From positions 36,454 through 100,453 of the forward strand of contig JALEJU010000039.1 in the NCBI GenBank assembly GCA_022769485.1: a DNA stretch of 64,000 bases, in the 5' to 3' direction. Under the pieces are notes generated by a model. That model did not search any database, had not been told where the DNA came from, and worked only from the letters and a program-made list of their open reading frames with translations. How positions within the stretch are numbered: position 1 is the first letter of the stretch; each line of letters begins with the position of its first letter. This document shows, one piece after another, positions 16,868 through 25,143 of the stretch. This stretch comes from Bacillota bacterium (GTDB lineage: Bacteria > Bacillota > Clostridia > Peptostreptococcales > Anaerovoracaceae). The position numbers were made by a program, and so were the translations under genes.

Positions 16868-18202
16868 TTACGAATCCGACCGGTGGCTGGAATCCGCAAA
16901 GCGCGTATATTTGCCCAGCCAAGTAACCTCTACGGTTCCTGTGGGACCGCTTCTCTGTTTTGCGATAATCACCTCGCAGCAATTAGGTTTATCCGTTTCC
17001 GGATTATAATATTCATCCCGATAAAGGAACATGACGATATCCGCATCCTGTTCAATAGAACCGGACTCCCTCAAATCGGACAAAATGGGTCGATGGTCTG
17101 TTCGGAGTTCCGGCGCCCGGGACAGCTGGGACAGCACGATAACCGGGCAGTCCAGCTCTCTTGCCAGCTGCTTTAAAAAGCGGGACAAAGCGCTGATTTC
17201 CTGCTGGCGGCTCTCCGACCGCCCCTCAAACGCCATAAGCTGTAAGTAGTCCACGATTACCAGGTCAAGCCCTTTTTCCGCTTTCATCCTGCGGCATTTA
17301 TTTTTTACTTCCATCACGCCGATGCCCGGCGTATCGTCAATAAAAATATTCGCTTCGGAAAGGCGATCCAGAGCCATATGCACATTGTCCCAGTCCGCCC
17401 GGTCCAGATTTCCCGTCTGCAGCTTCTTCATATCCACCCGGGATTCCATAGAAAGCAGCCGCTGACTTAACTGTTCCCGGGACATTTCCAAGCTGAAAAT
17501 CAAAACGTTGGCTCCGCCGTTGAGCGCCGCCCTTTGCGCTATATTCAAGGCAAACGCGGTCTTTCCCATGCTGGGACGAGCCGCCAGCATAATCAGATCG
17601 GACTTCTGCAAACCGGAGGTCTTCGCATCCAGATCCACAAACCCCGTGGTTATACCGGTTAAAGACCCTTCCTGTGCGGAAAGCTCGTCGATCTTCTGGA
17701 TATTTCGCCAGAGAATATCCTTTAAGGCTTCAAAGTCTCTGGTCTGGCGGGATTGGGCAATCTCGAAAATCTCCCGTTCCGCCCCGTCCAAAATTTCTTC
17801 CGGCTCCGATTTTTCTTTATAGGCGTTCTCCATTATATCCGAAGCGGAAGCGATCAAACGTCTGAGAAGAGCCTTATCACCGATGATTTTCGCATACTGC
17901 ACAGCGTTGGAGGTGGAGGGTACCATAGAAGAAAGCGTAGCGATGTACGCCCGTCCGCCCACCATTTCCAGAGAGTTTCTCTTTTTCAATTCCTCCGACA
18001 CGGTCAGCATATCCACCGGCTCGTTCCTGCGGTACAGATTTGTAATCGCCGTATAGATTTCTTTGTGCATTTCATTGTAAAAGTCTTCCGCTTTTAAAAT
18101 TTCAAGCACGTTGAAAAGAGCTTCTTTGTCCAGAATCACAGATCCCAGCACCGACTTTTCCGCCTCTTCGCTGTGAGGAGGGATGCGTTCCATTTCACTC
18201 AT
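16868..18202 (-). CDS. dnaB: Replicative DNA helicase
   Basis: A 444-residue DnaB-family helicase (called DnaC in Bacillus) that unwinds DNA at the replication fork as a hexamer. The N-terminal helical domain (PPHSEEAEKSVLGSVI) is followed by the RecA-like motor with Walker A AARPSMGKTAFALNIA, Walker B VIVDYLQLM, and RAPELRTDHRPILSDLRESGSIEQD. It follows rplI and gdpP as in many Firmicutes. A weak AAGGT site precedes the ATG. Confidence 0.97.
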   Translation of the reverse strand: MSEMERIPPHSEEAEKSVLGSVILDKEALFNVLEILKAEDFYNEMHKEIYTAITNLYRRNEPVDMLTVSEELKKRNSLEMVGGRAYIATLSSMVPSTSNAVQYAKIIGDKALLRRLIASASDIMENAYKEKSEPEEILDGAEREIFEIAQSRQTRDFEALKDILWRNIQKIDELSAQEGSLTGITTGFVDLDAKTSGLQKSDLIMLAARPSMGKTAFALNIAQRAALNGGANVLIFSLEMSREQLSQRLLSMESRVDMKKLQTGNLDRADWDNVHMALDRLSEANIFIDDTPGIGVMEVKNKCRRMKAEKGLDLVIVDYLQLMAFEGRSESRQQEISALSRFLKQLARELDCPVIVLSQLSRAPELRTDHRPILSDLRESGSIEQDADIVMFLYRDEYYNPETDKPNCCEVIIAKQRSGPTGTVEVTWLGKYTRFADSSHRSDS

Positions 18203-18229
18203 AATTTGTACCTTGCGTCCCCGAAGCGT

Positions 18230-18673
18230 TTATGCCTCGATTACAACCCGCAGTTTCGCTGTAACATCCTGGAACAGCTTTACTTCTACCGTATGTTCGC
18301 CCGCCTGTTTAATAGGGCTGTCCAAAAGCATCTTCTTCTTGTCAATTTCAATACCGTGCTGTTCTTTTAATGCATCCGCAATATCCTTGGATGTAATGGA
18401 GCCGAACAGTCGCCCGCCTTCTCCGGATTTGGTTTCGATTTTTACCTTGAGCAGGGCGATCTTTTTCGCGATTTCTTTCGCGGATTCCTGATCTTCCGCA
18501 AAACGTGCCGCGCGAAGAGCATTTTCACGTTCCAAAGCTTTCAGATTGGCATCAGTAGCTTCCTTTGCCAGTCCTCTGGGAAGCAGCATGTTTCGTGCGT
18601 AACCGTCGCTGACCTTCGCTACTGTACCGGCCTTGCCGATGCCTTTTACATCCTGTACTAAAATTACTTTCAT
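18230..18673 (-). CDS. rplI: 50S ribosomal protein L9
   Basis: A 147-residue L9 with the N-terminal signature [20 protein letters not shown] and NMLLPRGLA, a connecting helix, and the C-terminal rRNA-binding domain ([33 protein letters not shown]). Length is standard. AGAAAGGACAG precedes the start. It is sandwiched between gdpP (15 bases) and dnaB (27 bases). Confidence 0.98.
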   Translation of the reverse strand: MKVILVQDVKGIGKAGTVAKVSDGYARNMLLPRGLAKEATDANLKALERENALRAARFAEDQESAKEIAKKIALLKVKIETKSGEGGRLFGSITSKDIADALKEQHGIEIDKKKMLLDSPIKQAGEHTVEVKLFQDVTAKLRVVIEA

Positions 18674-18688
18674 TTCTTTCTGTCCTTT

Positions 18689-20665
18689 CTATTTCCCGAT
18701 TTCTGAAATCAGATCCTTCACCTGCCGGATGGTTTCCTCCAGGGAAAGATCCGTCTGGGCGCCTGCCATACTCAGATGGCCGCCTCCTCCTAATTTTTCC
18801 AATAACGTCTGTACGTTGATTTCTCCTAACGAACGGGCACTGACAACAGTTTTTCCGCTGTCATTGCGCAGGATTGCAAAGCTGGCTCGAACGCCCTGCA
18901 GATTTAAAAGCTCATCCGCTGCCTGAGCCGCGATAATCTGCGCACTGCTGAAAACTCCTTCTCCGCTGGTCAGCGCGATTCCTCCGGGCAGCACCTCCGC
19001 ATTTGCAATCAAAAGCGACTTCTGTTTCATAGTCTCTTCGTCCACCTGGAAGAACTGCTTTACCTTGGAAAGCTCCGCACCGTTCCGCCGCAGCCAAGAC
19101 GCCGCCTCAAAGGTTCGCACACCTGTGCGGATGGAAAAATTCTTGGTATCCAGAGAGATGCCCGCCAGCAGCAGCTCTGCTTCCAGCCGATCCACAGGCT
19201 TTTTCCCTCCGCCCATGTAAGTAAAAATCTCCGTAACCAGCTCAGATGCCGAAGATGCATAGCTTTCCATATATGTCAGCGTAGCGTTTTCAATACAGTC
19301 TTCTGTCTTTCTGTGATGATCGATGACCATTATTTTATCCGTCAGGTTCAGCAGCTCCGGACATTCTACCAAAGATGTGCGGTGGGTGTCTACCACCACC
19401 AGCAGCGTATCACGGCTGATGAGTTCCATTGCTTCCTCGCCGGAGATCAGATGGTAATCATTCGCTGCCGTAACCTGCTCTATAACGGGATCCATATACC
19501 CTGTAACCTCATTTATTACCACATACGCCTCTTTATCCCGGTTCTCCGCCATCCGCCAGATGCCCAAAGCGGCTCCTAAACTGTCCAGATCCGGATTTTT
19601 ATGACCCATGACGATAACGCAGTCGGACTGATCGATCATCTGCCGCAGAGCGTGAGCCATAATCCGGGACTTTCCCTTGTTTCTTTTTTCAACAGTCTGG
19701 AGCTTCCCTCCGTAATATTCTACCCGGCTGCGTTTCCGAACCACCGCCTGATCGCCGCCCCGCCCCAGCGCCAAATCCAAAGCCGACAAAGCATATTCCT
19801 CGTTTTCAGATAAGGTTTTTCCGCCTTTTCCGATACCGATGGACAGCGACGCGGGAAAATCGGCATCCGTCTCGATGCTTCGAATCTCATCCAGAATGGA
19901 AAACTTACCGGCTTCTAATCTGCGGTAATACTGCTCCTGAAACACGACAAAATAGCGGTCGCTTCGATACTTTACCGCCGTGGTGGCCATACGGCCCACC
20001 CATTGACGAATGGCGGTTTCGATCTGCGCCGCAATAATGGACTTCCGTTCGTCCGGCGAACTGGCAATCAATTCATCGTAATTATCCACAATAATGTGCG
20101 CGTGACAGATCTGCTCATCGCCGTATCTGTGCTGCAGATTCTTCAATTCGGTCACATCCATCCAGTACAGCATGGTGTTCCCTTTCATATCACCGTCAAG
20201 AACGGTGGCAATTACCTTATAAATCTGATCCTCCCGGTTAATCTCCAGAAAAGAAAGGGATTCGCCTTCCTCCGGGCTTTCAAAATCGCCCAGCCGGAGC
20301 CCCGTAAGCTCCGCCAGCACAGAATTAAACATCCGACCCTCCGGATAAATATCCGAAAACCTCTGATTAAACCAAATTAAAACTCCGTGGCTGTCCACCA
20401 AACAAAGGGGCAGGGGGTTATTCAGCAAAATCGGCCGCACCGTATTTTCCAAATCGGAAGTAACAGTCTCTACATAGTCTCCCAGCAGTTCTTTTCGGGA
20501 TTGAACTAAGTGCGCGTGATAAAAACAGATTCCAATAATCACTACAAATGCAACCACCCCGACCCATACCTGAAAATAAGTCAAAATGGCGGCAAATAGA
20601 ATCATTATAATAAGATTCGCTCTGAAATAAGGGGACAACAGGTTTTTTAAGAACGTGTTTTCCAC
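18689..20665 (-). CDS. gdpP: Cyclic-di-AMP phosphodiesterase GdpP
   Basis: A 658-residue GdpP: two N-terminal membrane helices (about 15-55), a PAS domain, a degenerate GGDEF domain (ASLSIGIGKGGKTLSENEEYALSALDLALGRGGDQA), then DHH (MGHKNPDLDSLGA near 352, VVVDTHR, VIDHHRKTED) and DHHA1 with LGGGGHLSMAGAQ. It hydrolyses c-di-AMP and so affects wall and potassium homeostasis. A GTG at 20665 with AAAGGAG ten bases ahead is preferred; an ATG at 20713 with a weaker AAGG is possible and would add 16 residues. Confidence 0.93.
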   Translation of the reverse strand: MENTFLKNLLSPYFRANLIIMILFAAILTYFQVWVGVVAFVVIIGICFYHAHLVQSRKELLGDYVETVTSDLENTVRPILLNNPLPLCLVDSHGVLIWFNQRFSDIYPEGRMFNSVLAELTGLRLGDFESPEEGESLSFLEINREDQIYKVIATVLDGDMKGNTMLYWMDVTELKNLQHRYGDEQICHAHIIVDNYDELIASSPDERKSIIAAQIETAIRQWVGRMATTAVKYRSDRYFVVFQEQYYRRLEAGKFSILDEIRSIETDADFPASLSIGIGKGGKTLSENEEYALSALDLALGRGGDQAVVRKRSRVEYYGGKLQTVEKRNKGKSRIMAHALRQMIDQSDCVIVMGHKNPDLDSLGAALGIWRMAENRDKEAYVVINEVTGYMDPVIEQVTAANDYHLISGEEAMELISRDTLLVVVDTHRTSLVECPELLNLTDKIMVIDHHRKTEDCIENATLTYMESYASSASELVTEIFTYMGGGKKPVDRLEAELLLAGISLDTKNFSIRTGVRTFEAASWLRRNGAELSKVKQFFQVDEETMKQKSLLIANAEVLPGGIALTSGEGVFSSAQIIAAQAADELLNLQGVRASFAILRNDSGKTVVSARSLGEINVQTLLEKLGGGGHLSMAGAQTDLSLEETIRQVKDLISEIGK

Positions 20666-20749
20666 GATGCCTCTTCTCCTTTGTCTGATTTCTTGCAGCG
20701 CGGATACAACCATCCACAGCCTTGGATTTTTTAATATTTTGAGGTATGT

Positions 20750-20778
20750 ATTATATCATATCTCCGGAGAACTGTAAA
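20750..20778 (-). promoter_or_regulatory. Predicted gdpP-rplI-dnaB promoter
   Basis: Minus-strand TTTACA (complement of 20773-20778), 17-base spacer and TATAAT (complement of 20750-20755). Transcription should start near 20743, upstream of both possible gdpP starts. Confidence 0.7.
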
Positions 20779-20810
20779 CCACAGAGCCTCCCGGCATTCC
20801 TCGACAAAAA

Positions 20811-20840
20811 CGACAAAAGCGCCTTCCGCATGGAAGGCGC
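20811..20840 (-). terminator. Terminator after rpsR
   Basis: A perfect 9-bp stem (20819-20827 with 20832-20840, loop of four) is followed on the minus strand by TTTTGTCGTTTTTG. It ends the rpsF-ssb-rpsR transcript just before the gdpP promoter. Confidence 0.8.
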
Positions 20841-20861
20841 CCGGTTGAAATCCTTATATGA

Positions 20862-21095
20862 TTAGTCAGCTACATAGGGCAGCAGGGCCACGATTCTGGC
20901 TCTTTTAATCGCTTTTGTAACTTCTCTCTGATGAATTGCACAAGTTCCCGTAATCCGCTTGGGCAGAATCTTGCCTCTTTCGGTTACATACTTTCTGAGC
21001 TTTTCAACATCTTTGTAATCAATGGCTTCGGTTTTATCGGCACAGAACTGGCAAACCTTTTTTCTTCTCATGCCGCCGCGTCTTTTATCCATCAT
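20862..21095 (-). CDS. rpsR: 30S ribosomal protein S18
   Basis: A 77-residue S18 of the zinc-binding (C+) type: RRKKVCQFC begins the zinc cluster and [10 protein letters not shown] carries the other Cys and His. [21 protein letters not shown] is the conserved core. Two ATG codons in tandem begin the frame after AGGAAAGGAAG. Last gene of rpsF-ssb-rpsR, ending at a terminator. Confidence 0.97.
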   Translation of the reverse strand: MMDKRRGGMRRKKVCQFCADKTEAIDYKDVEKLRKYVTERGKILPKRITGTCAIHQREVTKAIKRARIVALLPYVAD

Positions 21096-21120
21096 AATTC
21101 CTTACTTCCTTTCCTGAGAT

Positions 21121-21540
21121 TTAAAACGGAATATCGTCGTCGTCGTCCAAGGCCTGAAAACCTTCAGGAACGTCGGCCGGAGCTTTGGGCTCGGATCCGC
21201 CGAAATCGGAGGCGCCGGAACCGCTTCTGTCTCCACGATCTAAAAACTCGACTCTGTCAGCATAGACTTCCGTCGTATACCGGGTTTCTCCGGACTGGGT
21301 CTTATAGCTTCCCGTCTGAATCCGTCCCTGCACCGCTACCTGTCTTCCTTTCGTCAGAAAACGCTCGCAGAGCTCCGCCGTTTTGCCGAAGCAGACAATG
21401 CGGATAAAATCCGCCGTCTTTTCTTTCGCCATGGGACGGTCAACCGCCAACGTAAAATTCGCCACAGCAGTTTCGCTCTGAGGGATGTAACGAAGTTCCG
21501 GGTCTCTGGTAAGCCTACCGATCAGTATTACTGCATTCAT
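21121..21540 (-). CDS. ssb: Single-stranded DNA-binding protein
   Basis: A 139-residue SSB with the OB fold (MNAVILIGRLTRDPELRYIPQ, VDRPMAKEKTADFIRIVCFGKTAELCERFLTKG-type core) and the acidic partner-binding tail ending DDDDIPF. It coats single-stranded DNA at forks and recruits repair proteins. The tail linker is shorter than usual. It lies 8 bases after rpsF and 25 before rpsR. Confidence 0.97.
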   Translation of the reverse strand: MNAVILIGRLTRDPELRYIPQSETAVANFTLAVDRPMAKEKTADFIRIVCFGKTAELCERFLTKGRQVAVQGRIQTGSYKTQSGETRYTTEVYADRVEFLDRGDRSGSGASDFGGSEPKAPADVPEGFQALDDDDDIPF

Positions 21541-21548
21541 CGTTTCAC

Positions 21549-21836
21549 CTACTTTTCGTCTTTGTTGACGATGATGTGTCTGATAATGCTGTCAGAAATT
21601 CTCAGTCTTCTGTCGAGTTCCTTCGGAAGCGTCGGATTTGCAGTAAATTCGATTACTACATAATATCCTTCATTCTTCTTCTGGATGGGGTAAGCAAGCT
21701 TTCTCATTCCCCATACATCTACTTTGCCGACTTCGCCGTCAGCCGCGATAACGGATTTAACCATTTCTGTAGCGGCTTCCTTTTTATCGTCTTCCAAAGC
21801 AGCATCGATGATGAACATTACCTCATAATTGCTCAT
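21549..21836 (-). CDS. rpsF: 30S ribosomal protein S6
   Basis: A 95-residue S6 (MSNYEVMFIIDAALEDD, WGMRKLAYPIQKKNEGYYVVIEF-type core, LRISDSIIRHIIV). The ATG at 21836 has a GGGAGG eight bases ahead; the longer GTG-started frame would overlap that ribosome binding site. S6 and S18 pair in the ribosome, and the transcript has a long structured leader, which fits feedback control by the S6:S18 complex known in other bacteria. Confidence 0.97.
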   Translation of the reverse strand: MSNYEVMFIIDAALEDDKKEAATEMVKSVIAADGEVGKVDVWGMRKLAYPIQKKNEGYYVVIEFTANPTLPKELDRRLRISDSIIRHIIVNKDEK

Positions 21837-21981
21837 TTGTTTCACCTCCCTGTGGACTAAATGGCCCTTCTCTCAGAAGGGCAGAGAATACGAATTTCAT
21901 AACCTGAAATTCCCGCGTAAACATTTCGCCGTGGGTGCCGTGCTCTGCCTTCGCCCTCCGGCTCGTTAACCGCGTGCAGAC
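21837..21981 (-). promoter_or_regulatory. Structured rpsF leader (candidate S6:S18 control region)
   Basis: About 130 bases of leader RNA contain two clean hairpins on the minus strand: an 8-bp stem GAATTTCA/TGAAATTC with loop GGTTA (21894-21914) and an 8-bp stem GCCCTTCT/AGAAGGGC with a 3-base loop just ahead of the ribosome binding site (about 21864-21882). A GGCACCCACGGC stretch lies further upstream. Placement matches the autoregulatory leaders of rpsF operons; identity with that RNA family has not been tested. Confidence 0.5.
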
Positions 21982-22009
21982 ATTATATCACAAATCTTTA
22001 GAATTGCAA
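21982..22009 (-). promoter_or_regulatory. Predicted rpsF-ssb-rpsR promoter
   Basis: Minus-strand TTGCAA (complement of 22004-22009), 16-base spacer, TATAAT (complement of 21982-21987). It begins six bases after the htpG stop codon. Confidence 0.7.
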
Positions 22010-22014
22010 GGATT

Positions 22015-23904
22015 TTATACCATTAACCCGCAAATCATTTCGCTGAATTCCGCCGGATTTTCCAGATTCATGCCGCCAATTAAACAAGCCTGACCGTATA
22101 AAATCTTCGCGTAGCGGCTTACGCTGTCTTTGTCGGTTTCGTACAGAGCCTTTAATTTTCCTGCGATGGGATGATCCGCACTGATTTCCAAAATCAATTT
22201 GGCTTTCACCTTCTCATCTTCGTGCCCTAAACTCATGGCATTTAACGTTTTTTCCATCTCTACGGAGAGATCGCCTTCGCTGCTGAGGCAGGCCGGATAA
22301 TTTTTCAGCTTATTTGTAAAACGAACCTCCAATACGGAATCTCCCAACGCCTCTTTCATATAGGCCAGCAGATCTTTCGCATTTTCGTTTTCTTTCTGCA
22401 AAGCATTTTTTTCTTCCTCCGTATCCAGATCCAGCTGCTGGGCACAGACGTTGGCAAAGGCTTTTCCGTCGTAAGCACCGAACGTTCGCAGAACGAATTC
22501 ATCGATGCTTTCTGTCAGATACAGGATTTCATACCCTTTGGCTTTGACAGACTCTACCTGGGGCAGCAGTTCGATTTTTTCCGGAGTTTCTCCTGCCGCA
22601 TAGAAAATCTTTTCCTGGTCTTCAGGCATACGCTCTGTGTATTCTTTTAAAGTGACCGGTTTATCCTGTGAAGAAGAACGGAACAGAAGCAAATCCTGCA
22701 GCTGGTCTTTGTGCGCGCCGTAATGATCGTAAGCGCCGAATTTCAGCTGAGGGCCGAAAGCCGCGAAAAATTCTTCGTAGGTATCCCTGTCTTCTTTCAG
22801 CATTTTTTCCAGTTCCGACTGAATTTTCTTTTCGATATTTTTCGCAATCAACTTAAGCTGGTGATCCTGCTGAAGCATTTCTCTGGAAATGTTCAGGGAC
22901 AAATCCGCACTGTCCACTAAACCTTTTACAAAGCTGAAATGGTCGGACAGCAGGTCAGGGCACTTTTCCATGATCATAACCCCGTTGGAGTAAAGCTGAA
23001 GCCCCTTTTCGTAATCCTTGGCATAATAATTAAAGGGCGCTTGTTTGGGAATAAACAGAAGCGTATCGTAGGAAACCAGACCTTCGGTTTTGCTGTGGAT
23101 TACCCGAGCCGGATCGGTAAAATCATAAAACTTTTCGTGATAAAACGCATTGTATTCCTCCGGCTTGATTTCATTTTTATTCTTGCGCCAGAGGGGAACC
23201 ATGCTGTTCAGAGTCTGAACCTCTTTAAATGTTTCAAACTCATGCTTTTCCGGATCTTTCAGCCGCTGCTGCTCCATTTCCATCTGAATGGGGTAGGCAA
23301 TATAATCCGAATATTTCTTTACAATACCCGAAATCCGGTATTGATCTAAAAATTCCCTGTATTTTTCTGTCTCTGTGTCCTCTTTCAGGAATAGAGTAAT
23401 CGTCGTACCGTGGCTTTCCTTCTGACAGGGTTCAATAGTATAGCCGTCAGCGCCCTGGGATTCCCAGCGCCATGCCTGCTCCTGCCCGTAAGCTTTTGTT
23501 TCCACGCGAACTTTATCGCTGACCATAAATGCCGAGTAAAAACCCACGCCGAATTGACCGATAATATCGATGTCTTCTTTCTTTTCCATGTCAGCTTTAA
23601 ACGCCAGAGATCCGCTCTTTGCGATCACACCTAAATTCGACTCTAATTCCTCCTGCGTCATACCGCAGCCGTTATCCTGAATCGTTAACGTACCCGCCGC
23701 CCGATCCGCGTCGAGGCGAATCAGGAAATCGCCGCGGTTCAGCTTTACCGTCTCGTCGGTCAAAGAGCGGTAATACAATTTGTCGATTGCGTCGCTGGCA
23801 TTAGAAATCAATTCCCGAAGGAAAATTTCCTTATTTGTGTAAATTGAATGGATCATCAGATCCAGAAGTTTTTTGGATTCTGCCTGAAATTGTTTCTTTT
23901 CCAT
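22015..23904 (-). CDS. htpG: Molecular chaperone HtpG (Hsp90)
   Basis: A 629-residue Hsp90. The N-terminal ATPase carries ELISNASDAIDKL, IQDNGCGMT, GVIAKSGS and GQFGVGFYSAF; the middle domain has the catalytic-Arg loop NISREMLQQD; the C-terminal dimerisation domain follows. It refolds client proteins using ATP. The ATG at 23904 is nine bases after AAGG; the ATG at 23913 would abut it. A perfect CIRCE element and a strong promoter lie directly upstream, so HrcA repression is expected. Confidence 0.96.
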   Translation of the reverse strand: MEKKQFQAESKKLLDLMIHSIYTNKEIFLRELISNASDAIDKLYYRSLTDETVKLNRGDFLIRLDADRAAGTLTIQDNGCGMTQEELESNLGVIAKSGSLAFKADMEKKEDIDIIGQFGVGFYSAFMVSDKVRVETKAYGQEQAWRWESQGADGYTIEPCQKESHGTTITLFLKEDTETEKYREFLDQYRISGIVKKYSDYIAYPIQMEMEQQRLKDPEKHEFETFKEVQTLNSMVPLWRKNKNEIKPEEYNAFYHEKFYDFTDPARVIHSKTEGLVSYDTLLFIPKQAPFNYYAKDYEKGLQLYSNGVMIMEKCPDLLSDHFSFVKGLVDSADLSLNISREMLQQDHQLKLIAKNIEKKIQSELEKMLKEDRDTYEEFFAAFGPQLKFGAYDHYGAHKDQLQDLLLFRSSSQDKPVTLKEYTERMPEDQEKIFYAAGETPEKIELLPQVESVKAKGYEILYLTESIDEFVLRTFGAYDGKAFANVCAQQLDLDTEEEKNALQKENENAKDLLAYMKEALGDSVLEVRFTNKLKNYPACLSSEGDLSVEMEKTLNAMSLGHEDEKVKAKLILEISADHPIAGKLKALYETDKDSVSRYAKILYGQACLIGGMNLENPAEFSEMICGLMV

Positions 23905-23934
23905 TATGCTCATCCTTTCTGCGGCAGCTTTATT

Positions 23935-23961
23935 TTAGCACTCTCGCATCGAGAGTGCTAA
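23935..23961. promoter_or_regulatory. CIRCE operator (HrcA binding site)
   Basis: TTAGCACTC, nine bases, GAGTGCTAA: a perfect match to the CIRCE inverted repeat bound by the heat-shock repressor HrcA. It lies between the htpG promoter and start codon, covering the transcription start. Confidence 0.95.
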
Positions 23962-23972
23962 TCGATAGTTAC

Positions 23973-24001
23973 ACTATAGCACTCCCGTTTAGAGCTGTCA
24001 A
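23973..24001 (-). promoter_or_regulatory. Predicted htpG promoter
   Basis: Minus-strand consensus TTGACA (complement of 23996-24001), 17-base spacer, TATAGT (complement of 23973-23978). The spacer and -10 contain GAGTGCTAT, an extra CIRCE-like half site, upstream of the full operator. Confidence 0.85.
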
Positions 24002-24017
24002 GCAGGAGAAATGAGCT

Positions 24018-24052
24018 GCAGCCGGCGGAAAAAATCCGCCGGCTGCATTTTT
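24018..24052 (+). terminator. Strong hairpin with plus-strand T tract
   Basis: A perfect 12-bp GC-rich stem (24018-24029 with 24035-24046, loop of five A) followed on the plus strand by ATTTTTGCTTTT. Both flanking genes are on the minus strand, where the downstream side is not T-rich. Confidence 0.55.
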
Positions 24053-24067
24053 GCTTTTCTGCACAGC

Positions 24068-24097
24068 GCAGGCGGACATCCTGTCCGCCTGCTTTTT
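24068..24097 (+). terminator. Second hairpin with plus-strand T tract
   Basis: A perfect 11-bp stem (24068-24078 with 24082-24092) with a 3-base loop and TTTTT after it on the plus strand. It starts nine bases beyond the 3' end of the nucleotidyltransferase gene, so it may also help end that minus-strand transcript. Confidence 0.55.
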
Positions 24098-24101
24098 GAT
24101 T

Positions 24102-25019
24102 TTATGAAAACAGCTTTTCCGGATAAATTCCGTCTTCCTGCATTCCCTGCAGCGCAGCCGCTACGCCTTCCAGATCCTCCCGATAGGTTACTCCGTACCA
24201 TTTGGCAGAAGACCGAAGCACTTCTACGGTAGCCCGGTTCTCTTTCAAAAGGTCATTCACTCTTCCCGGCAGAAAATATTCGCCTTTCAGCGGATTTTCC
24301 GCCAAAGCCTTATCCAAAAACGCAGGGAACCCTGCTTCCAGTTCATCTAAAAAAGCAGGGGAAAAGCCCCACAAATTCATGGATACCGGCGTTCCCTCCG
24401 GGATCGTCTCCCAGGAAGCGCCGTCATCCTCCGTAAACCGGATCGCACCGTTCCGGCGCTGGATATGCGTCCGCTCCTGAACCGTATCCAGATATTTTCC
24501 GTTCATATGACAAACGCCTCTGGCCACATGACCGTTTTCCGTCAGCGTATTTTCGATTTGATACGCGACCATACAGAACCGGTATTTTTCATCATCCTGC
24601 TGCTTTGCAAGCGCATTGTAAATCACCTGAAACGCATCCCGTCCGTAATAATCGTCCGCATTGATAACCGCAAAAGGCTGGTCGATAAAGGGTTTTGCAC
24701 AGAGTACCGCATGGCCGGTTCCCCAAGGCTTTTTCCTTCCTTCCGGCACGGAATACCCCTCCGGGAGCTTGTCCGTTTCCTGAAACGCATATTCTGTCTG
24801 CAAAATTCCCGCGGCTTTTTCGCCCACAGCCGCTTTAAAATCCGCTTCAATCTCTTTCTTTATAATAAAAACCACCTTGCGGAATCCCGCTTTCACAGCG
24901 TCATACAACGAAAATTCCAAAATCGCTTCGCCGCTCTTTCCTACAGGGGTCATCTGCTTTAATCCGCCGAACCGGCTTCCCATGCCGGCCGCCATCACCA
25001 CTAAAATAGGCTGTTTCAT
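24102..25019 (-). CDS. Sugar-phosphate nucleotidyltransferase family protein
   Basis: A 305-residue nucleotidyltransferase: N-terminal ILVVMAAGMGSRFGGLKQMTPVG is the nucleotide-binding Gly-rich loop, WGTGHAVLCA and VINADDYYGRDAF hold the metal/substrate Asp residues. The family joins NTP and a sugar phosphate to make NDP-sugars for polysaccharide synthesis, but the exact sugar cannot be told. AAGGAGGGCGA precedes the ATG. It is divergent from the ROK kinase gene. Confidence 0.82.
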   Translation of the reverse strand: MKQPILVVMAAGMGSRFGGLKQMTPVGKSGEAILEFSLYDAVKAGFRKVVFIIKKEIEADFKAAVGEKAAGILQTEYAFQETDKLPEGYSVPEGRKKPWGTGHAVLCAKPFIDQPFAVINADDYYGRDAFQVIYNALAKQQDDEKYRFCMVAYQIENTLTENGHVARGVCHMNGKYLDTVQERTHIQRRNGAIRFTEDDGASWETIPEGTPVSMNLWGFSPAFLDELEAGFPAFLDKALAENPLKGEYFLPGRVNDLLKENRATVEVLRSSAKWYGVTYREDLEGVAAALQGMQEDGIYPEKLFS

Positions 25020-25080
25020 TTCGCCCTCCTTCGCATATGCTGAATTCAGTTTTTCTTATTTTACATGAAAGGAGCGCAAG

Positions 25081-25109
25081 TTGCAAACCACCTTGAGAAA
25101 TGCTATCAT
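25081..25109 (+). promoter_or_regulatory. Predicted promoter of ROK kinase and acyltransferase genes
   Basis: TTGCAA at 25081-25086, 17 bases, TATCAT at 25104-25109 with an extended TGC just before it. The promoter occupies what would be the first codons of the longest open frame, which supports the later GTG start at 25144. Confidence 0.6.
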
Positions 25110-25143
25110 AAAACAGAAAATCAACCGCGGAAGGAGCAGCACT

